Origin: Marinibacterium anthonyi
Lineage (GTDB): Bacteria > Pseudomonadota > Alphaproteobacteria > Rhodobacterales > Rhodobacteraceae
Reading direction: 5' to 3'
DNA: 64,000 bases
NCBI GenBank assembly: GCA_003217735.2
Contig: CP031585.1
Span: 2,591,501-2,655,500, forward strand
Shown here: one piece after another, positions 25,695 through 34,392 of the stretch
Numbering within the stretch: position 1 is the stretch's first letter
Layout: every line of letters begins with the position of its first letter
Translations under genes and position numbers: made by a program
The notes under the pieces: model-generated
The model's input: only the letters and a program-made list of their open reading frames with translations
The model's database searches: none
What the model was told of the DNA's origin: nothing

Positions 25695-28025
25695 CTAGCG
25701 ATTGTCAGACGGATTGAAGCGCAACAGTCGCAGGGCATTGAGCGTGACCAGCACCGTGGCCCCGGTATCGGCCAGGATGGCGATCCAGAGCCCGGTCAGC
25801 CCCAGCACGGACGTCACCAGGAACACGGCTTTAAGACCCAGCGCCAGGGCCACGTTCTGACGGATGTTGGCCATGGCGGCCCGTGCAAGCCGGATCAGGG
25901 CCGGTACGTCCACCACCCTGTCGCGCAGGATCGCCGCATCGGCGGTTTCCAGTGCCACGTCGGTGCCCGAGCCCATCGCCACACCCACGTTCGCCTGCTT
26001 TAGCGCCGGTGCGTCGTTGATGCCGTCGCCAATCATCATGACGCCGCCGGTTGCGCCCATCTCGCGGATCAGCCTCAGCTTGTCCTCGGGCATCATGCTG
26101 GCGTGGAATTCCATGCCGAGCTGCCCGGCGATGGCTTCGGCCGTGCGGGGATTATCGCCGGTCAGGATCACCGGCGCGATGTCCATCGCCCGCAGCTGGG
26201 CCATGGCCTCGGCGGCGTCGTTGCGCGGCTCGTCGCGCAGGGCGACGAGGCCAAGGGGCTGGCCTGTGCGGAACACCGCGACCACCGTCTTGCCCTCGGT
26301 CTCCAGCCGCGCCGCGATCTCGGACTGGTCGTCGGCGATGCCCCCGGACTCCTCGGCGTGGCGAGGCGAGGACACCCAGGCCTTCGCGCCGCCCACCAGT
26401 GCCTCGACGCCCTTGCCGACGATGGCGCGTGCGTCGGTCGCGGGCAGGGCCTCGATCCCCGCCTCCTCCGCCCGACGCAGGATGGCCTGGGCCAGCGGGT
26501 GCGACGATCCGGTCTCGACCCCGGCCGCGACGGCCAGCAGGTCGCTTTCAGACACGCCGGGCGCGGGCACGATGTCGGTCACCTTCGGTTTGCCGTGGGT
26601 CAGTGTGCCGGTCTTGTCGAAAGCGATCGCCAAAACCTTGGCGGCGGCCTCGATGACCGCGCCGCCCTTCATCAGAAGGCCCTTCCGGGCGCCCGAGGAG
26701 AGGGTTGAGGCGATCGAAGCCGGAACCGAGATCACCAGGGCGCAGGGGCAGCCGATCAGCAGCAGCGCGAGGCCGCGATAGATCCAGGTGTTCCAGTCGG
26801 CCCCGGTAGCGAGCGGCGGGATCAAGATGACCAGCGCCGCCAGCACGACGATGGCGGGCATGTACCAGCGGCTGAACCGGTCGATGAACCGCTCAGTTGG
26901 CGCGCGGGCGTCCTCGGCCTCCTCGACCAGCCGAATGATGCGCGCAATCGTGTTGTCCGCTGCGGCTTTCGTCACCGTCACGCGAAGCGCGGCCTCGGTA
27001 TTGATCGATCCCGCGAAAACCGATTCTCCCGGCCCCCGGGTAACCGGGACGCTTTCACCGGTCACGGGACTTTCGTCGATACCGCTGGTGCCCTCGGCAA
27101 TCTCGCCATCGGCCGGGATGCGGTCCCCGGGGCGCACCAGAACGCGCTGGCCGACCTCGAGCTGGTCGGCCGGGACTTCGCGGGTCTTGCCGTCGATTTC
27201 CAGAAGTGCGGTCTTGGGCACCAGATTGGCCAGCGCCCTGATGCCGTCGCGCGCCTTGCCGGCGGCGACACCTTCAAGCACCTCGCCCACGGCAAAGAGG
27301 AACACCACAAGCGCCGCTTCCTCGGCTGCACCGATGAACAGGGCGCCGATGGCGGCGATGGTCATCAGGCTTTCGATGGTGAAGGGCTGCCCGAGGCGAA
27401 CGGCCTCGAAGGCGCGCTTCGCCACCGGGGCGACGCCGATCACGCAGGCGAGGGTAAAGGCCCAGTAACCGTAGTCCGCCGAGGTCAGAAGCTCGAAACC
27501 CCATGCAAGGACAAGCAAGGCCCCCGTGAAGATCACCAGCCGTCCCTTGTTGGTCTGATACCACGCCTTGCCGCGATCGGCGGGGTCATCATGCACATGA
27601 CCGGGGCTGCCATGCCCGGAATCGGCCTTTGCAGACGACGGCCCTTTGTCATCGCCTTTGACGTGGTCATGGTCGTGGTCGGCATGATCGTGATCGTGGC
27701 CTTCGCAGTCAGGGCCATGAGAGTGCGCCTTTTTCGGGGCGTCGAGCGTATTCTCCGGCGACGACGCGCCACGCTGCGCAATCCCGTATCCGAGGCGCTT
27801 CACGATGGCCTCGATCTCGGCAGGGTCCGTACTGGCAGGCTCCAGATCCAGCGAAAGGCGCTCACTCATCAGCGCTACCTTTACTCCGCTGACACCCGGA
27901 AGGCGCTCGACGGCCTTCGTCACTTTTAACGTGCAGGCGGCACAATCCATGCCGCTGACAGTCCAGTCTCGGCGCTCGGCTCCACTCATTTTCTTTGCTC
28001 CTGGCCCGGCAACTGGCCGGGGCAA
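25695..28025 (-). CDS. cadA: Zn/Cd/Pb-translocating P1B-type ATPase
   Basis: This 776-residue heavy-metal efflux ATPase has an N-terminal HMA domain with GMDCAAC (about 21-27), a long His/Asp-rich linker (about 96-125), SPVTGESVPV actuator loop, the CPC metal motif IGCPCALV near 425, phosphorylation site DKTGTLTHG near 470, GSSHPLAQ and GDGINDAPAL near 668. The CPC and His-rich features fit the Zn/Cd/Pb subgroup. It is read leftward from a MerR-type promoter (28042-28072) that shares its core with other promoters in the island. Confidence 0.93.
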   Translation of the reverse strand: MPRPVAGPGAKKMSGAERRDWTVSGMDCAACTLKVTKAVERLPGVSGVKVALMSERLSLDLEPASTDPAEIEAIVKRLGYGIAQRGASSPENTLDAPKKAHSHGPDCEGHDHDHADHDHDHVKGDDKGPSSAKADSGHGSPGHVHDDPADRGKAWYQTNKGRLVIFTGALLVLAWGFELLTSADYGYWAFTLACVIGVAPVAKRAFEAVRLGQPFTIESLMTIAAIGALFIGAAEEAALVVFLFAVGEVLEGVAAGKARDGIRALANLVPKTALLEIDGKTREVPADQLEVGQRVLVRPGDRIPADGEIAEGTSGIDESPVTGESVPVTRGPGESVFAGSINTEAALRVTVTKAAADNTIARIIRLVEEAEDARAPTERFIDRFSRWYMPAIVVLAALVILIPPLATGADWNTWIYRGLALLLIGCPCALVISVPASIASTLSSGARKGLLMKGGAVIEAAAKVLAIAFDKTGTLTHGKPKVTDIVPAPGVSESDLLAVAAGVETGSSHPLAQAILRRAEEAGIEALPATDARAIVGKGVEALVGGAKAWVSSPRHAEESGGIADDQSEIAARLETEGKTVVAVFRTGQPLGLVALRDEPRNDAAEAMAQLRAMDIAPVILTGDNPRTAEAIAGQLGMEFHASMMPEDKLRLIREMGATGGVMMIGDGINDAPALKQANVGVAMGSGTDVALETADAAILRDRVVDVPALIRLARAAMANIRQNVALALGLKAVFLVTSVLGLTGLWIAILADTGATVLVTLNALRLLRFNPSDNR

Positions 28026-28041
28026 TCTTTGACCGAGTCGG

Positions 28042-28072
28042 TTCTTAAAGGCTATAGTAACTGTAGCTTCAA
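28042..28072 (-). promoter_or_regulatory. MerR-type promoter of the P-type ATPase gene
   Basis: On the minus strand there is TTGAAG, a 19-base spacer and TAAGAA, with the dyad CTACAG-TTA-CTATAG inside the spacer. The stretched 19-bp spacing is typical of promoters switched on by MerR-family metal sensors. The dyad closely resembles the PbrR/ZntR/CadR operators as remembered (CTATAG-TAA-CTAGAG for pbr). The candidate regulator is the MerR protein at 52644-53072. Confidence 0.8.
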
Positions 28073-28256
28073 GCCCTTTTCGTTACTGCGACGATTGCGT
28101 CGCCCACATTGTTCTCTGATCGATGTCGGTATCAGCGAACGGCTGCAATCTATTGGGAGTCTTCGCCTAGCTGATCGGGTTCTGTCGCGACCAGTGCCGC
28201 AGGAGATCCCCATCTGACGGACAGGATGCTTTCCACAACAAAAACCAGGAAGGCCC

Positions 28257-28287
28257 TTGAAGCTACAGGGGCTAGAGGTTTTATACC
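28257..28287 (+). promoter_or_regulatory. MerR-type promoter of the L,D-transpeptidase gene
   Basis: TTGAAG at 28257-28262, a 19-base spacer containing CTACAG-GGG-CTAGAG, and TATACC at 28282-28287. The -35 box and first half-site are identical to those of the P-type ATPase promoter 185 bases away on the other strand. The transpeptidase start codon lies 57 bases downstream. Confidence 0.8.
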
Positions 28288-28343
28288 GCATCTATCGCGT
28301 ACAAGCGATCGAACCGGTTCACTGTGCATTTGGGAAATTTGAG

Positions 28344-29006
28344 ATGCTGACGAGACGACATTTTATCCAGACAACTGCAGCGCTGCTCCCGTCGTCGGTC
28401 CCGACGCTTTCGTTTGCCAATAACTGGCCCAGCGAACAACAGAAAGCCGCTTGGGACGCAGAGGTCACCCCATTTGGCTATGATCCCGCGACCACGAACC
28501 CTTGGGGGCTGCATCCCAGGTTCCTTCCTCAACGGGTATTGGCGAACGACGAACTGCGTCCCGGAGATATCCATGTCGATGCCGTGGCAAGGTACCTCTA
28601 CCACATAGAGGAAGGCGGTACCGCCATGCGTTATGGTGTAGCCATTGCCCAGGGGGATCTCTACGAGCCAGGTACGTACACGATCAGGCGCAAGGTCGAA
28701 TGGCCCCACTGGCGGCCGACACAGAACATGATCGAACGGGATCCCCAGAATGCTCAGTATGCAGATGGCGTGGAGCCCGGCCCCGCCAATGCGCTCGGTT
28801 CAAGAGCACTTTACCTGTACGTCGGCGACAGGGATACATATCTGCGGATTCATGGCACGCCGTATCCCGAAAGCATTGGCGGGCGGGCAAGCTCAGGCTG
28901 CGTTCGAATGGTGATGGCTCATATCAACGATCTGTTCGAAAATGTTGAGATCGGCTCGACAGCTTATCTTTACTCAGCAGAAGACAGCCTCGTGAGGCCG
29001 GGGTGA
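28344..29006 (+). CDS. Tat-exported L,D-transpeptidase (YkuD family)
   Basis: This 220-residue protein has a twin-arginine signal (MLTRRHFIQTTAALL) and a YkuD domain with HGTPYPESIGG and the catalytic SSGCVRM (Cys near residue 185). Such enzymes form 3-3 crosslinks in peptidoglycan or attach proteins to it in the periplasm. The ATG at 28344 is chosen because it gives the signal peptide; the frame is open back to 28257. It has its own MerR-type promoter, so it is probably metal-induced, suggesting wall reinforcement during metal stress. Confidence 0.88.
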   Translation: MLTRRHFIQTTAALLPSSVPTLSFANNWPSEQQKAAWDAEVTPFGYDPATTNPWGLHPRFLPQRVLANDELRPGDIHVDAVARYLYHIEEGGTAMRYGVAIAQGDLYEPGTYTIRRKVEWPHWRPTQNMIERDPQNAQYADGVEPGPANALGSRALYLYVGDRDTYLRIHGTPYPESIGGRASSGCVRMVMAHINDLFENVEIGSTAYLYSAEDSLVRPG

Positions 29007-29047
29007 CCTCTGGCCTTCCCCCTGAGGCGTGGAAGGCCGGAAATCGC

Positions 29048-29335
29048 TCAAGATACCGGCTGCTGCACCACGCATATCGGGCGGCCGCCAGTTGCGCGAA
29101 GCGGCACGAGAGTGGTTTCCACAGGGCCGGCATGCATATACCAGTAACAATCGTCTTCGCTTAGCAGGCGGGCCGTCGACAAATCCTGACCGGGAGCGGC
29201 GATGGCAGCAACGTTCTCTGGGATATTGCCGACTTCATATCGATCGTCCGGTCCTTCCAAGTTTGTGATCCCGCAACTGGTCAGCATCGCGGAGGCGACA
29301 ATCACCAGGGAACAGGTTCTGAACTTTGTTTGCAT
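29048..29335 (-). CDS. Small predicted lipoprotein
   Basis: This 95-residue protein has a lipoprotein signal (LVIVASAMLTSCGIT), so Cys21 would be lipidated. The mature part is short, with two further cysteines (DDCYWY and RPICVV) that could pair or bind metal. I do not recognise a family. It converges on the L,D-transpeptidase gene. A dyad resembling the island's MerR operator core lies about 110 bases upstream (29442-29456). Confidence 0.65.
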   Translation of the reverse strand: MQTKFRTCSLVIVASAMLTSCGITNLEGPDDRYEVGNIPENVAAIAAPGQDLSTARLLSEDDCYWYMHAGPVETTLVPLRATGGRPICVVQQPVS

Positions 29336-29435
29336 GGCTGCCTCTCTTGCCTCGTTTGCGCGCGGCTTGGTATGTTGCTAGGTCAAGGCGCTGTTCACTG
29401 CGCTCGCATCGATTGGATGCATGTTTCGTGAGCAT

Positions 29436-29456
29436 CTATAGCTCTAGTATCTATAG
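29436..29456 (-). promoter_or_regulatory. Possible MerR-type dyad upstream of the lipoprotein gene
   Basis: On the minus strand the core reads CTATAG-ATA-CTAGAG, matching the island operators' 6-3-6 layout, followed by a third CTATAG half. The -35 position is not a good TTGAA match, so this is weaker than the four clear promoters. Confidence 0.4.
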
Positions 29457-29974
29457 ATTTTGTCTATCTTTACGGCAACTCTGGCTGAGGTCAATCAAGT
29501 TTTCCGGACTATTGTGAGACGCGACGTCTCCCTGTCTGCGAACTGCGGCATCGCAGCCCGGCGAAGGTGTTACTTGGTAGGTGATGGACAAATAGCTCCA
29601 ACTGCACCGCTCCTGGCCATAGAGTGACATAAGGCATCCGAGTTAATTCTATAACCCTCAGTGTTTCATAAGCTGTGTCAGGCGATCGATCAAGATGTTG
29701 TGGCGGCAGCGCCCGTTTGCCCTTTATCTAGATCCTGGGGCCGATCCGTTTCACCCGGTCCATTCGGCGTAAGACGCAAACTGCTTACTCTGATCGCTGT
29801 TCATGATCTCAGATGGATCGAAGCGGCGGAACGCCTTGTGTGGTGCTCCGACACAGAAGCTGGTCCCGAGCAGTGCCTTCTTCCGATGATGGATCATCGT
29901 CGGATGCATACGGTACTCCGCGGCACATGCGTCACGGTGGGCTCACCCTTCACGGTCTCCAGCGCCAATGGAAC
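29457..29974. other. Non-coding region left of IS66
   Basis: No convincing gene is seen. The last 8 bases (29967-29974, AATGGAAC) are the left copy of the IS66 target duplication. Joining the IS66 flanks restores no recognisable reading frame across the insertion point, so the element probably landed in intergenic or already decayed DNA. Confidence 0.4.
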
Positions 29975-30002
29975 GTAAGCGATGTTCCGGGATCACGGGA
30001 TC

Positions 30003-31571
30003 TCAGGTTGACGGCTTGAAATTCCATGGAAGAAGTTCGTCGATCCGCTTCTGCGGATGTCCGGCGGCGATCGCCTCCAGCGTGGCCTTGAGATAGGCGA
30101 AGGGTTCGACGCCGTTGATCTTCGCCGTCTCGATCAGCGACGCAATGCGGCCCCAGGACCGGCCGCCCTCGTCATGGCCCGCGAATAGGGCATTCTTGCG
30201 GTTGAGGGCAATTGGCCTGACGAGATTTTCCACGGAATTGGAGTCGATCTCGATCCGTCCGTCCGTCAGGAAGGTCTGCAGCCCGTCCCAATGATTGTGG
30301 ATGTAGGCGAGCTTCTCGCCCAGCCGGGATTTGGCCGAGACCCGGCGCCGCTGCTCCTGCAGCCAGGTGCCGAAGGCCGCGATCAGCGGCGCGGTGCGGG
30401 CCTGGCGGGCCGAGAGGCGCTGGCCGGGGCCCATGCCGCGGATCTCCGCCTCGATCCGGTAGAACTCGGCGATGCGGCGGAGGCCCTCGGCAGCAATCTC
30501 CGACCCGTCGCGATCGAAGACCTCCTTCAGCTTGCGCCGCGCGTGTGCCCAGCAATGGGCGACGGTGACCGGGGCGCCGCCCTTTCGGGAGGGGCGGGTC
30601 AGGCGGTTGTAGCCTGGATATCCGTCGAGTTGCAGGACGCCGTCGAAGCCGGCCAGGAATGTCTCGGCATGCTCGCCGCCGCGGCCGGGGGCGTAGAAAT
30701 AGACCACGCCGGGCGGGTCGTCCCCGCCCCAGGCACGATCGTCGCGGGCGAGCGCCCAGAGATATCCCGTCTTGGTCCTGCCCCTGCCGGGATCCAGCAC
30801 CGGCGCCGTTGTTTCGTCCATGAAGAGCTTGGATGAGCTTTTCAGGTGCTCCGCCAGCCGGTCCACCACCGGGCCGAGATGAAAGGCCGCCCTGCCGACC
30901 CAGTCGGCCAGCGTGCTGCGGTCGATGGACAGGCCCGAGCGGGCGAAGATCTGGCTCTGGCGGTACAACGGGGAATGATCCGCGTACTTGCAGACAGCGA
31001 CATGGGCGATCAGCGCCTCGGTGGGCAGCCCGCCCTCGATCAGGTGCGCAGGCGCCGGAGCCTGGATGACGCCGTCGGTGCAGATCCGGCAGGCGTATTT
31101 CGGGCGGATCGTGACGATGACGCGGAACTGCGCCGGAACGATGTCGAGGCGTTGGGTCCGGTCCTCGCCGATCTTGTGCAGCTGCCCGCAGCCGCAGGGG
31201 CAGTCCAGGCTCGCGGGCTCGATCGTCTCCTCGATCCGGGGCAGATCGGCCGGGAGATTGCCGCGGTTGCGCTTCGCGGCGGGTCTCTTGCGAGGAGCAT
31301 CCCCGGGAGTGGATGGCTCCGCCGCCTTCTGCGCTTCGACCTCGGCCACGGCCGTTTCCAGATCCTCGAAAGCCAGCTGCCGCTCGTCTTCGCTGAGTTT
31401 CTCGGACTTCTTCCCGTAAAGGGCCTGGTTCAGCTCGGCGATCAGGTTCTCCTGGCGGCGGGTGATCTCCTCCAGCTCGGCCACCCGGGCAGCCTGCGCC
31501 TGCAATGCCTCGAAGGCCGCCCGGTATTCCGGGGGCAGGACGGACAGGTCGAGATCGGCGGCGGGGGTCAT
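30003..31571 (-). CDS. tnpC: IS66 transposase TnpC
   Basis: This 522-residue DDE transposase has an N-terminal leucine-rich coiled coil (about 20-55), a zinc-binding region (CPCGCGQLHKIGED), and the catalytic acidic residues in LFMDETTAPV, LQLDGYPGYN and SNSVENLVRP. The full length and absence of stops suggest activity. It is transcribed with tnpA and tnpB. Confidence 0.95.
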   Translation of the reverse strand: MTPAADLDLSVLPPEYRAAFEALQAQAARVAELEEITRRQENLIAELNQALYGKKSEKLSEDERQLAFEDLETAVAEVEAQKAAEPSTPGDAPRKRPAAKRNRGNLPADLPRIEETIEPASLDCPCGCGQLHKIGEDRTQRLDIVPAQFRVIVTIRPKYACRICTDGVIQAPAPAHLIEGGLPTEALIAHVAVCKYADHSPLYRQSQIFARSGLSIDRSTLADWVGRAAFHLGPVVDRLAEHLKSSSKLFMDETTAPVLDPGRGRTKTGYLWALARDDRAWGGDDPPGVVYFYAPGRGGEHAETFLAGFDGVLQLDGYPGYNRLTRPSRKGGAPVTVAHCWAHARRKLKEVFDRDGSEIAAEGLRRIAEFYRIEAEIRGMGPGQRLSARQARTAPLIAAFGTWLQEQRRRVSAKSRLGEKLAYIHNHWDGLQTFLTDGRIEIDSNSVENLVRPIALNRKNALFAGHDEGGRSWGRIASLIETAKINGVEPFAYLKATLEAIAAGHPQKRIDELLPWNFKPST

Positions 31572-31625
31572 GCATGCAGCATAGCCCGGAGCGCGCCACT
31601 GCAGGCGTGGAAAAGACCCCGCGAG

Positions 31626-31976
31626 TCATTCCGCCACAGCAGGCCGCCTGGCTTCGAGCGCCTTCACCTTGCGCCAGTCCAGCCCGGCAAACAGCGCCTC
31701 GAACTGTGCGCGGTTCAACGACATCACCCCGTCGGTCACGGGAGGCCAGACGAAGCCGGAATCTTCCAGGCGCTTGTACGCCATCACGAGACCTGTGCCG
31801 TCCCAGAACAGGATCTTCAGCCTGTCGGCCCGTTTCGCACGGAAGACAAAGACAGCGCCCGCGAAAGGGTCCTCCTTCAAGGCCGACTGCACCAGCGCGG
31901 CCAGGCCGTCATGGCCTTTCCTGAAGTCGACGGGCTTCGTGGCTATCAAAATGCGCACCCGGTCGGACGGGATCAT
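31626..31976 (-). CDS. tnpB: IS66 accessory protein TnpB
   Basis: This 116-residue protein has the family pattern PVDFRKGHDGLAALVQ...FVFRAKRADRLKILFWDGTGLVMAYKRLE. It is required with TnpA for IS66 transposition, by an unclear mechanism. Its ATG overlaps the tnpA stop (ATGA). Confidence 0.95.
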   Translation of the reverse strand: MIPSDRVRILIATKPVDFRKGHDGLAALVQSALKEDPFAGAVFVFRAKRADRLKILFWDGTGLVMAYKRLEDSGFVWPPVTDGVMSLNRAQFEALFAGLDWRKVKALEARRPAVAE

Positions 31977-32356
31977 GCCAGCGCCCGCACCACGGAGGCG
32001 ATCCGCTCTGCCGACGCGCCGGGCTCGAGCCGCACGGTCACCGCGCCGACGGCGATCTCGACGCTGCCGCTGGCAGAAGGCCCCGTATCCGTCGGCGATT
32101 CCGCCGGGGCCACCATCAGCGACACGAACTCGACCGCGTCCTCGGGGGCTGGCAGCACCAGCCGGCCGTCCCGCGCCATCCGCCGCCAGGCCGAGACCTG
32201 GTTGGCCTGCAGCCCGTGCCGCGCGGCCACCGCGTTCACGGTCGCGCCGGGGCGCAGCGTCTCGGCGACAATCTCCGCCTTCAGCTCGTCCGGCCACTTC
32301 CGGTTCCTGCGCTGCGTCTCGCGCTCGTTCGTGAGAACCTCAAAATGTGCGCTCAT
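31973..32356 (-). CDS. tnpA: IS66 accessory protein TnpA
   Basis: This 127-residue protein has an N-terminal helix-turn-helix (RKWPDELKAEIVAETLRPGATVNAVAARHGLQANQVSAWRR), typical of IS66 TnpA. The ATG at 32356 is preferred, since GGGAGTG lies nine bases before it; a GTG at 32368 is also possible. Confidence 0.92.
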   Translation of the reverse strand: MSAHFEVLTNERETQRRNRKWPDELKAEIVAETLRPGATVNAVAARHGLQANQVSAWRRMARDGRLVLPAPEDAVEFVSLMVAPAESPTDTGPSASGSVEIAVGAVTVRLEPGASAERIASVVRALA

Positions 32357-32609
32357 TGAGAAAGTCACTCCCTGCTCGTTGCAGGAAATGAGATCTCAGA
32401 ACCGCCGTCTCACAAACAGGTGGGACCCAGGCTTCGCTTACAATGGAACCTGAAAGCCTGCTTCACGGTTCCTGCGTTTGGAGGTGTCCCGATCTCTGTT
32501 TCTTGGGTGGCCGCAGAGGGGAGATACTTGATTCCCTCGCCGTCCGGTTTTCCGGGAGTAACTAGCACCATTATTGAAGTCCTCAGGAAAGAAAACTCCA
32601 GAAACTCCC

Positions 32610-32640
32610 TTGAATCTACAGCCACTAGAGGGAGTATGTG
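32610..32640 (+). promoter_or_regulatory. MerR-type promoter upstream of the zinc-ribbon/CtaG genes
   Basis: TTGAAT at 32610-32615, a 19-base spacer containing CTACAG-CCA-CTAGAG, and TATGTG at 32635-32640. It has the same layout as the promoters at 28042, 28257 and 52505. The start of the downstream open frame lies about 30 bases away. Confidence 0.75.
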
Positions 32641-32670
32641 CAGGACAGACGAGACCTAGAGGGATTCTCC

Positions 32671-33084
32671 ATGTCCAGCCAGCCGAATTCCAACGACGAG
32701 CATGACAGCCGCGCCCAACACTGTGGCGCATCGGATACCACATCCACGACCTTGGGTCCGTCAATGATCAAGATCATGCGGGCCACAGCGTCGATGCGGG
32801 GACCAAGCCACCGGCGCCTTCTGGCAAAGGCCACAGTTTCCTGGTGCACGGCTTCGACGACGCTGAAGGAGCCGCGCTTTTTCGCGGGCACTAACGCGTC
32901 CGGCGGCTTTACCGCGTTCGGCACGGCTACGATGTTTGGTGCCATCGCGTCTGGCGTCGGCGCGTCGTTGCTGGTCGTTAGCAACGCGCTGCGGTTTTGG
33001 AAGATGAGGGAAGAATCGTCTCCCCACAGCGGCGGTGCGGCTGTCTATGGCACCGGAAAGGTAGGGTTGGCACATGGTCATTGA
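32671..33084 (+). CDS. Hypothetical protein, possible remnant of a P1B-type ATPase
   Basis: This 137-codon frame begins at an ATG with AGAGGGA upstream and just after a MerR-type promoter, so it is probably translated. The N-terminal 90 residues match nothing I recognise. The C-terminal stretch FGAIASGVGASLLVVSNALRF closely resembles the last membrane helix of heavy-metal P-type ATPases (compare ILADTGATVLVTLNALRLL in the intact ATPase at 25695). This may be an internally deleted ATPase gene. Its end overlaps the zinc-ribbon gene start by 11 bases. Confidence 0.5.
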   Translation: MSSQPNSNDEHDSRAQHCGASDTTSTTLGPSMIKIMRATASMRGPSHRRLLAKATVSWCTASTTLKEPRFFAGTNASGGFTAFGTATMFGAIASGVGASLLVVSNALRFWKMREESSPHSGGAAVYGTGKVGLAHGH

Positions 33085-33418
33085 ACTGAAAGAGCCGGGG
33101 CGGGAGCCTGAACGGCGTCAGAAGGAAGCGAAAGAGAACGGCATGAACGCCAGAGGCGGAATGAGGTGCCCGGTCTGTGACGTGCCGCTGAGCATGTCGG
33201 AACGGCAGGGAGTCGAGGTAGACTTTTGCATGGAATGCCGTGGGGTCTGGCTGGACCGCGGCGAACTGGACAAGATCGTCGAGCGCAGCTCGCGCGAGTT
33301 CGCGGTCGGCAACGCCCCCGGATATGACAACACAATGCCCAGGGACTACGGCGGGCACGGCAGTCACAAGCAGCGCGGCTACCGCCGCAAGTCCTGGCTG
33401 CATGAATTGTTCGACTGA
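33074..33418 (+). CDS. TFIIB-type zinc-ribbon protein
   Basis: This 114-residue protein has one zinc ribbon, MRCPVCDVPL then VDFCMECRGVWLDRGELDKIVE, as in the zf-TFIIB family of small bacterial proteins, and a basic, Gly/His-rich tail. Function is unknown. The upstream start overlaps the preceding frame; an internal ATG at 33143, just before the ribbon, is also possible. It lies under the MerR-type promoter at 32610. Confidence 0.8.
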   Translation: MVIELKEPGREPERRQKEAKENGMNARGGMRCPVCDVPLSMSERQGVEVDFCMECRGVWLDRGELDKIVERSSREFAVGNAPGYDNTMPRDYGGHGSHKQRGYRRKSWLHELFD

Positions 33419-33465
33419 CCGCCGGAAGTGTTTCTGGCAGGATCTTCCCGGCGCGCGGCAGAGGG

Positions 33466-34392
33466 ATGAAAACCTCTGACGGAAGAACCGCCGCGGCCGT
33501 CAGCCGCGGCGACGTCCTGGCCCCGGGGCTTATCGCCGTCCTTGGCGCAGCCTTGTGGGCTGGCAGCACATTCGTGCCGACCAGCCTGCCATTCTTTCTG
33601 CCATACGAGTTCTCATGGCTCATTTACCTTGCCATCAGCCTGTCGGGATACTGGTTCCTCAGAGGGTTGCGCAGGATGCCGGCCGATGACCGGCCGCCGG
33701 TCTGGCGCCGAGCCGCGTTCTTCGCGGGTCTGGCGCTGCTCTGGACGGTGACGCAGACCCAGTTCGAATTTCTCGCGCAGAGGATGTTCTTCACCAACCG
33801 GCTTCAGCACGTCGCCATGCACCACGTCGGCGCGATGCTCGTCGCGCTTGGATGGGCCGGCCCCGCCATCCTGGCCGGCGGGCCGGACTGGCTGAGACGG
33901 ATCGTCGGGAACCGATACCTGCGCTCGACGGTGTCCGTGGTGCAGCATCCGGCCGTCGCGGTGCTTCTCTTCGTTGGCCTGTTCTATTTCTGGCTGATAC
34001 CGCCCGTGCACTTCCGCGCGATGCTGGATCCGGTCCTGTATCAGGTGATGAACTGGTCGATGGTGGTCGACGGTATCGTGTTCTGGACGCTGGTGGTCGA
34101 CCCCAGGCCCACAGGTGTCGCGCGGGTCAGCTACGGCGTTCGCGCCGCACTGGCGATCGGCGTCATGTTCCCGCAGATCGTTCTGGGCGCGCTCATCACC
34201 TTCGCGGAACGGGATCTTTTTCCGTATTACGCCTTCTGCGGCCGTTACTTTCCTTCGATCGGCGCGGTTGCCGATCAGCAGATAGGCGGAATCGTGATCT
34301 GGATCCCGCCGGCAATGATGAGCGTGATCGCTCTGCTGATCGTCGTCAGAAACATGATGCGAGAACAGGACGCAAAGCATCTCAGCCGCTGA
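33466..34392 (+). CDS. ctaG: CtaG-like cytochrome c oxidase assembly protein (first copy)
   Basis: This 308-residue polytopic membrane protein of the caa3-type CtaG family has about seven helices, conserved His residues (LQHVAMHHVGAMLVALGW, FYFWLIPPVHF) and the C-terminal DQQIGGIVIWIPPAMMSVIALLIV segment. The family helps insert copper into oxidase subunits. A convergent SCO gene overlaps its 3' end by 11 bases, and SCO proteins are also copper delivery factors. A second, distinct CtaG lies at 43449-44501. Confidence 0.88.
   Translation: MKTSDGRTAAAVSRGDVLAPGLIAVLGAALWAGSTFVPTSLPFFLPYEFSWLIYLAISLSGYWFLRGLRRMPADDRPPVWRRAAFFAGLALLWTVTQTQFEFLAQRMFFTNRLQHVAMHHVGAMLVALGWAGPAILAGGPDWLRRIVGNRYLRSTVSVVQHPAVAVLLFVGLFYFWLIPPVHFRAMLDPVLYQVMNWSMVVDGIVFWTLVVDPRPTGVARVSYGVRAALAIGVMFPQIVLGALITFAERDLFPYYAFCGRYFPSIGAVADQQIGGIVIWIPPAMMSVIALLIVVRNMMREQDAKHLSR

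Larger units (their letters stand above)
29975..32441 (-). mobile_element. Intact IS66-family insertion sequence
   Basis: The 2467-bp element is bounded by inverted ends that both begin GTAAGCG and share further matches (the right end is read on the minus strand). It is flanked by perfect 8-bp direct repeats, AATGGAAC, at 29967-29974 and 32442-32449, the duplication size expected of IS66. All three genes, tnpA, tnpB and tnpC, appear intact, so the copy is probably recent and may be active. Confidence 0.93.

Noticed and set aside
29661-32620. A possible gene interrupted by IS66, read by joining the flanks across AATGGAAC
   Set aside because: One frame stops at the junction and another continues but gives composition unlike a protein. 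No family was recognised.
32625-32984. Minus-strand 119-codon frame opposite the ATPase-like remnant
   Set aside because: The plus-strand frame has the promoter, ribosome-binding site and overlap with the next gene; the minus-strand frame has none.
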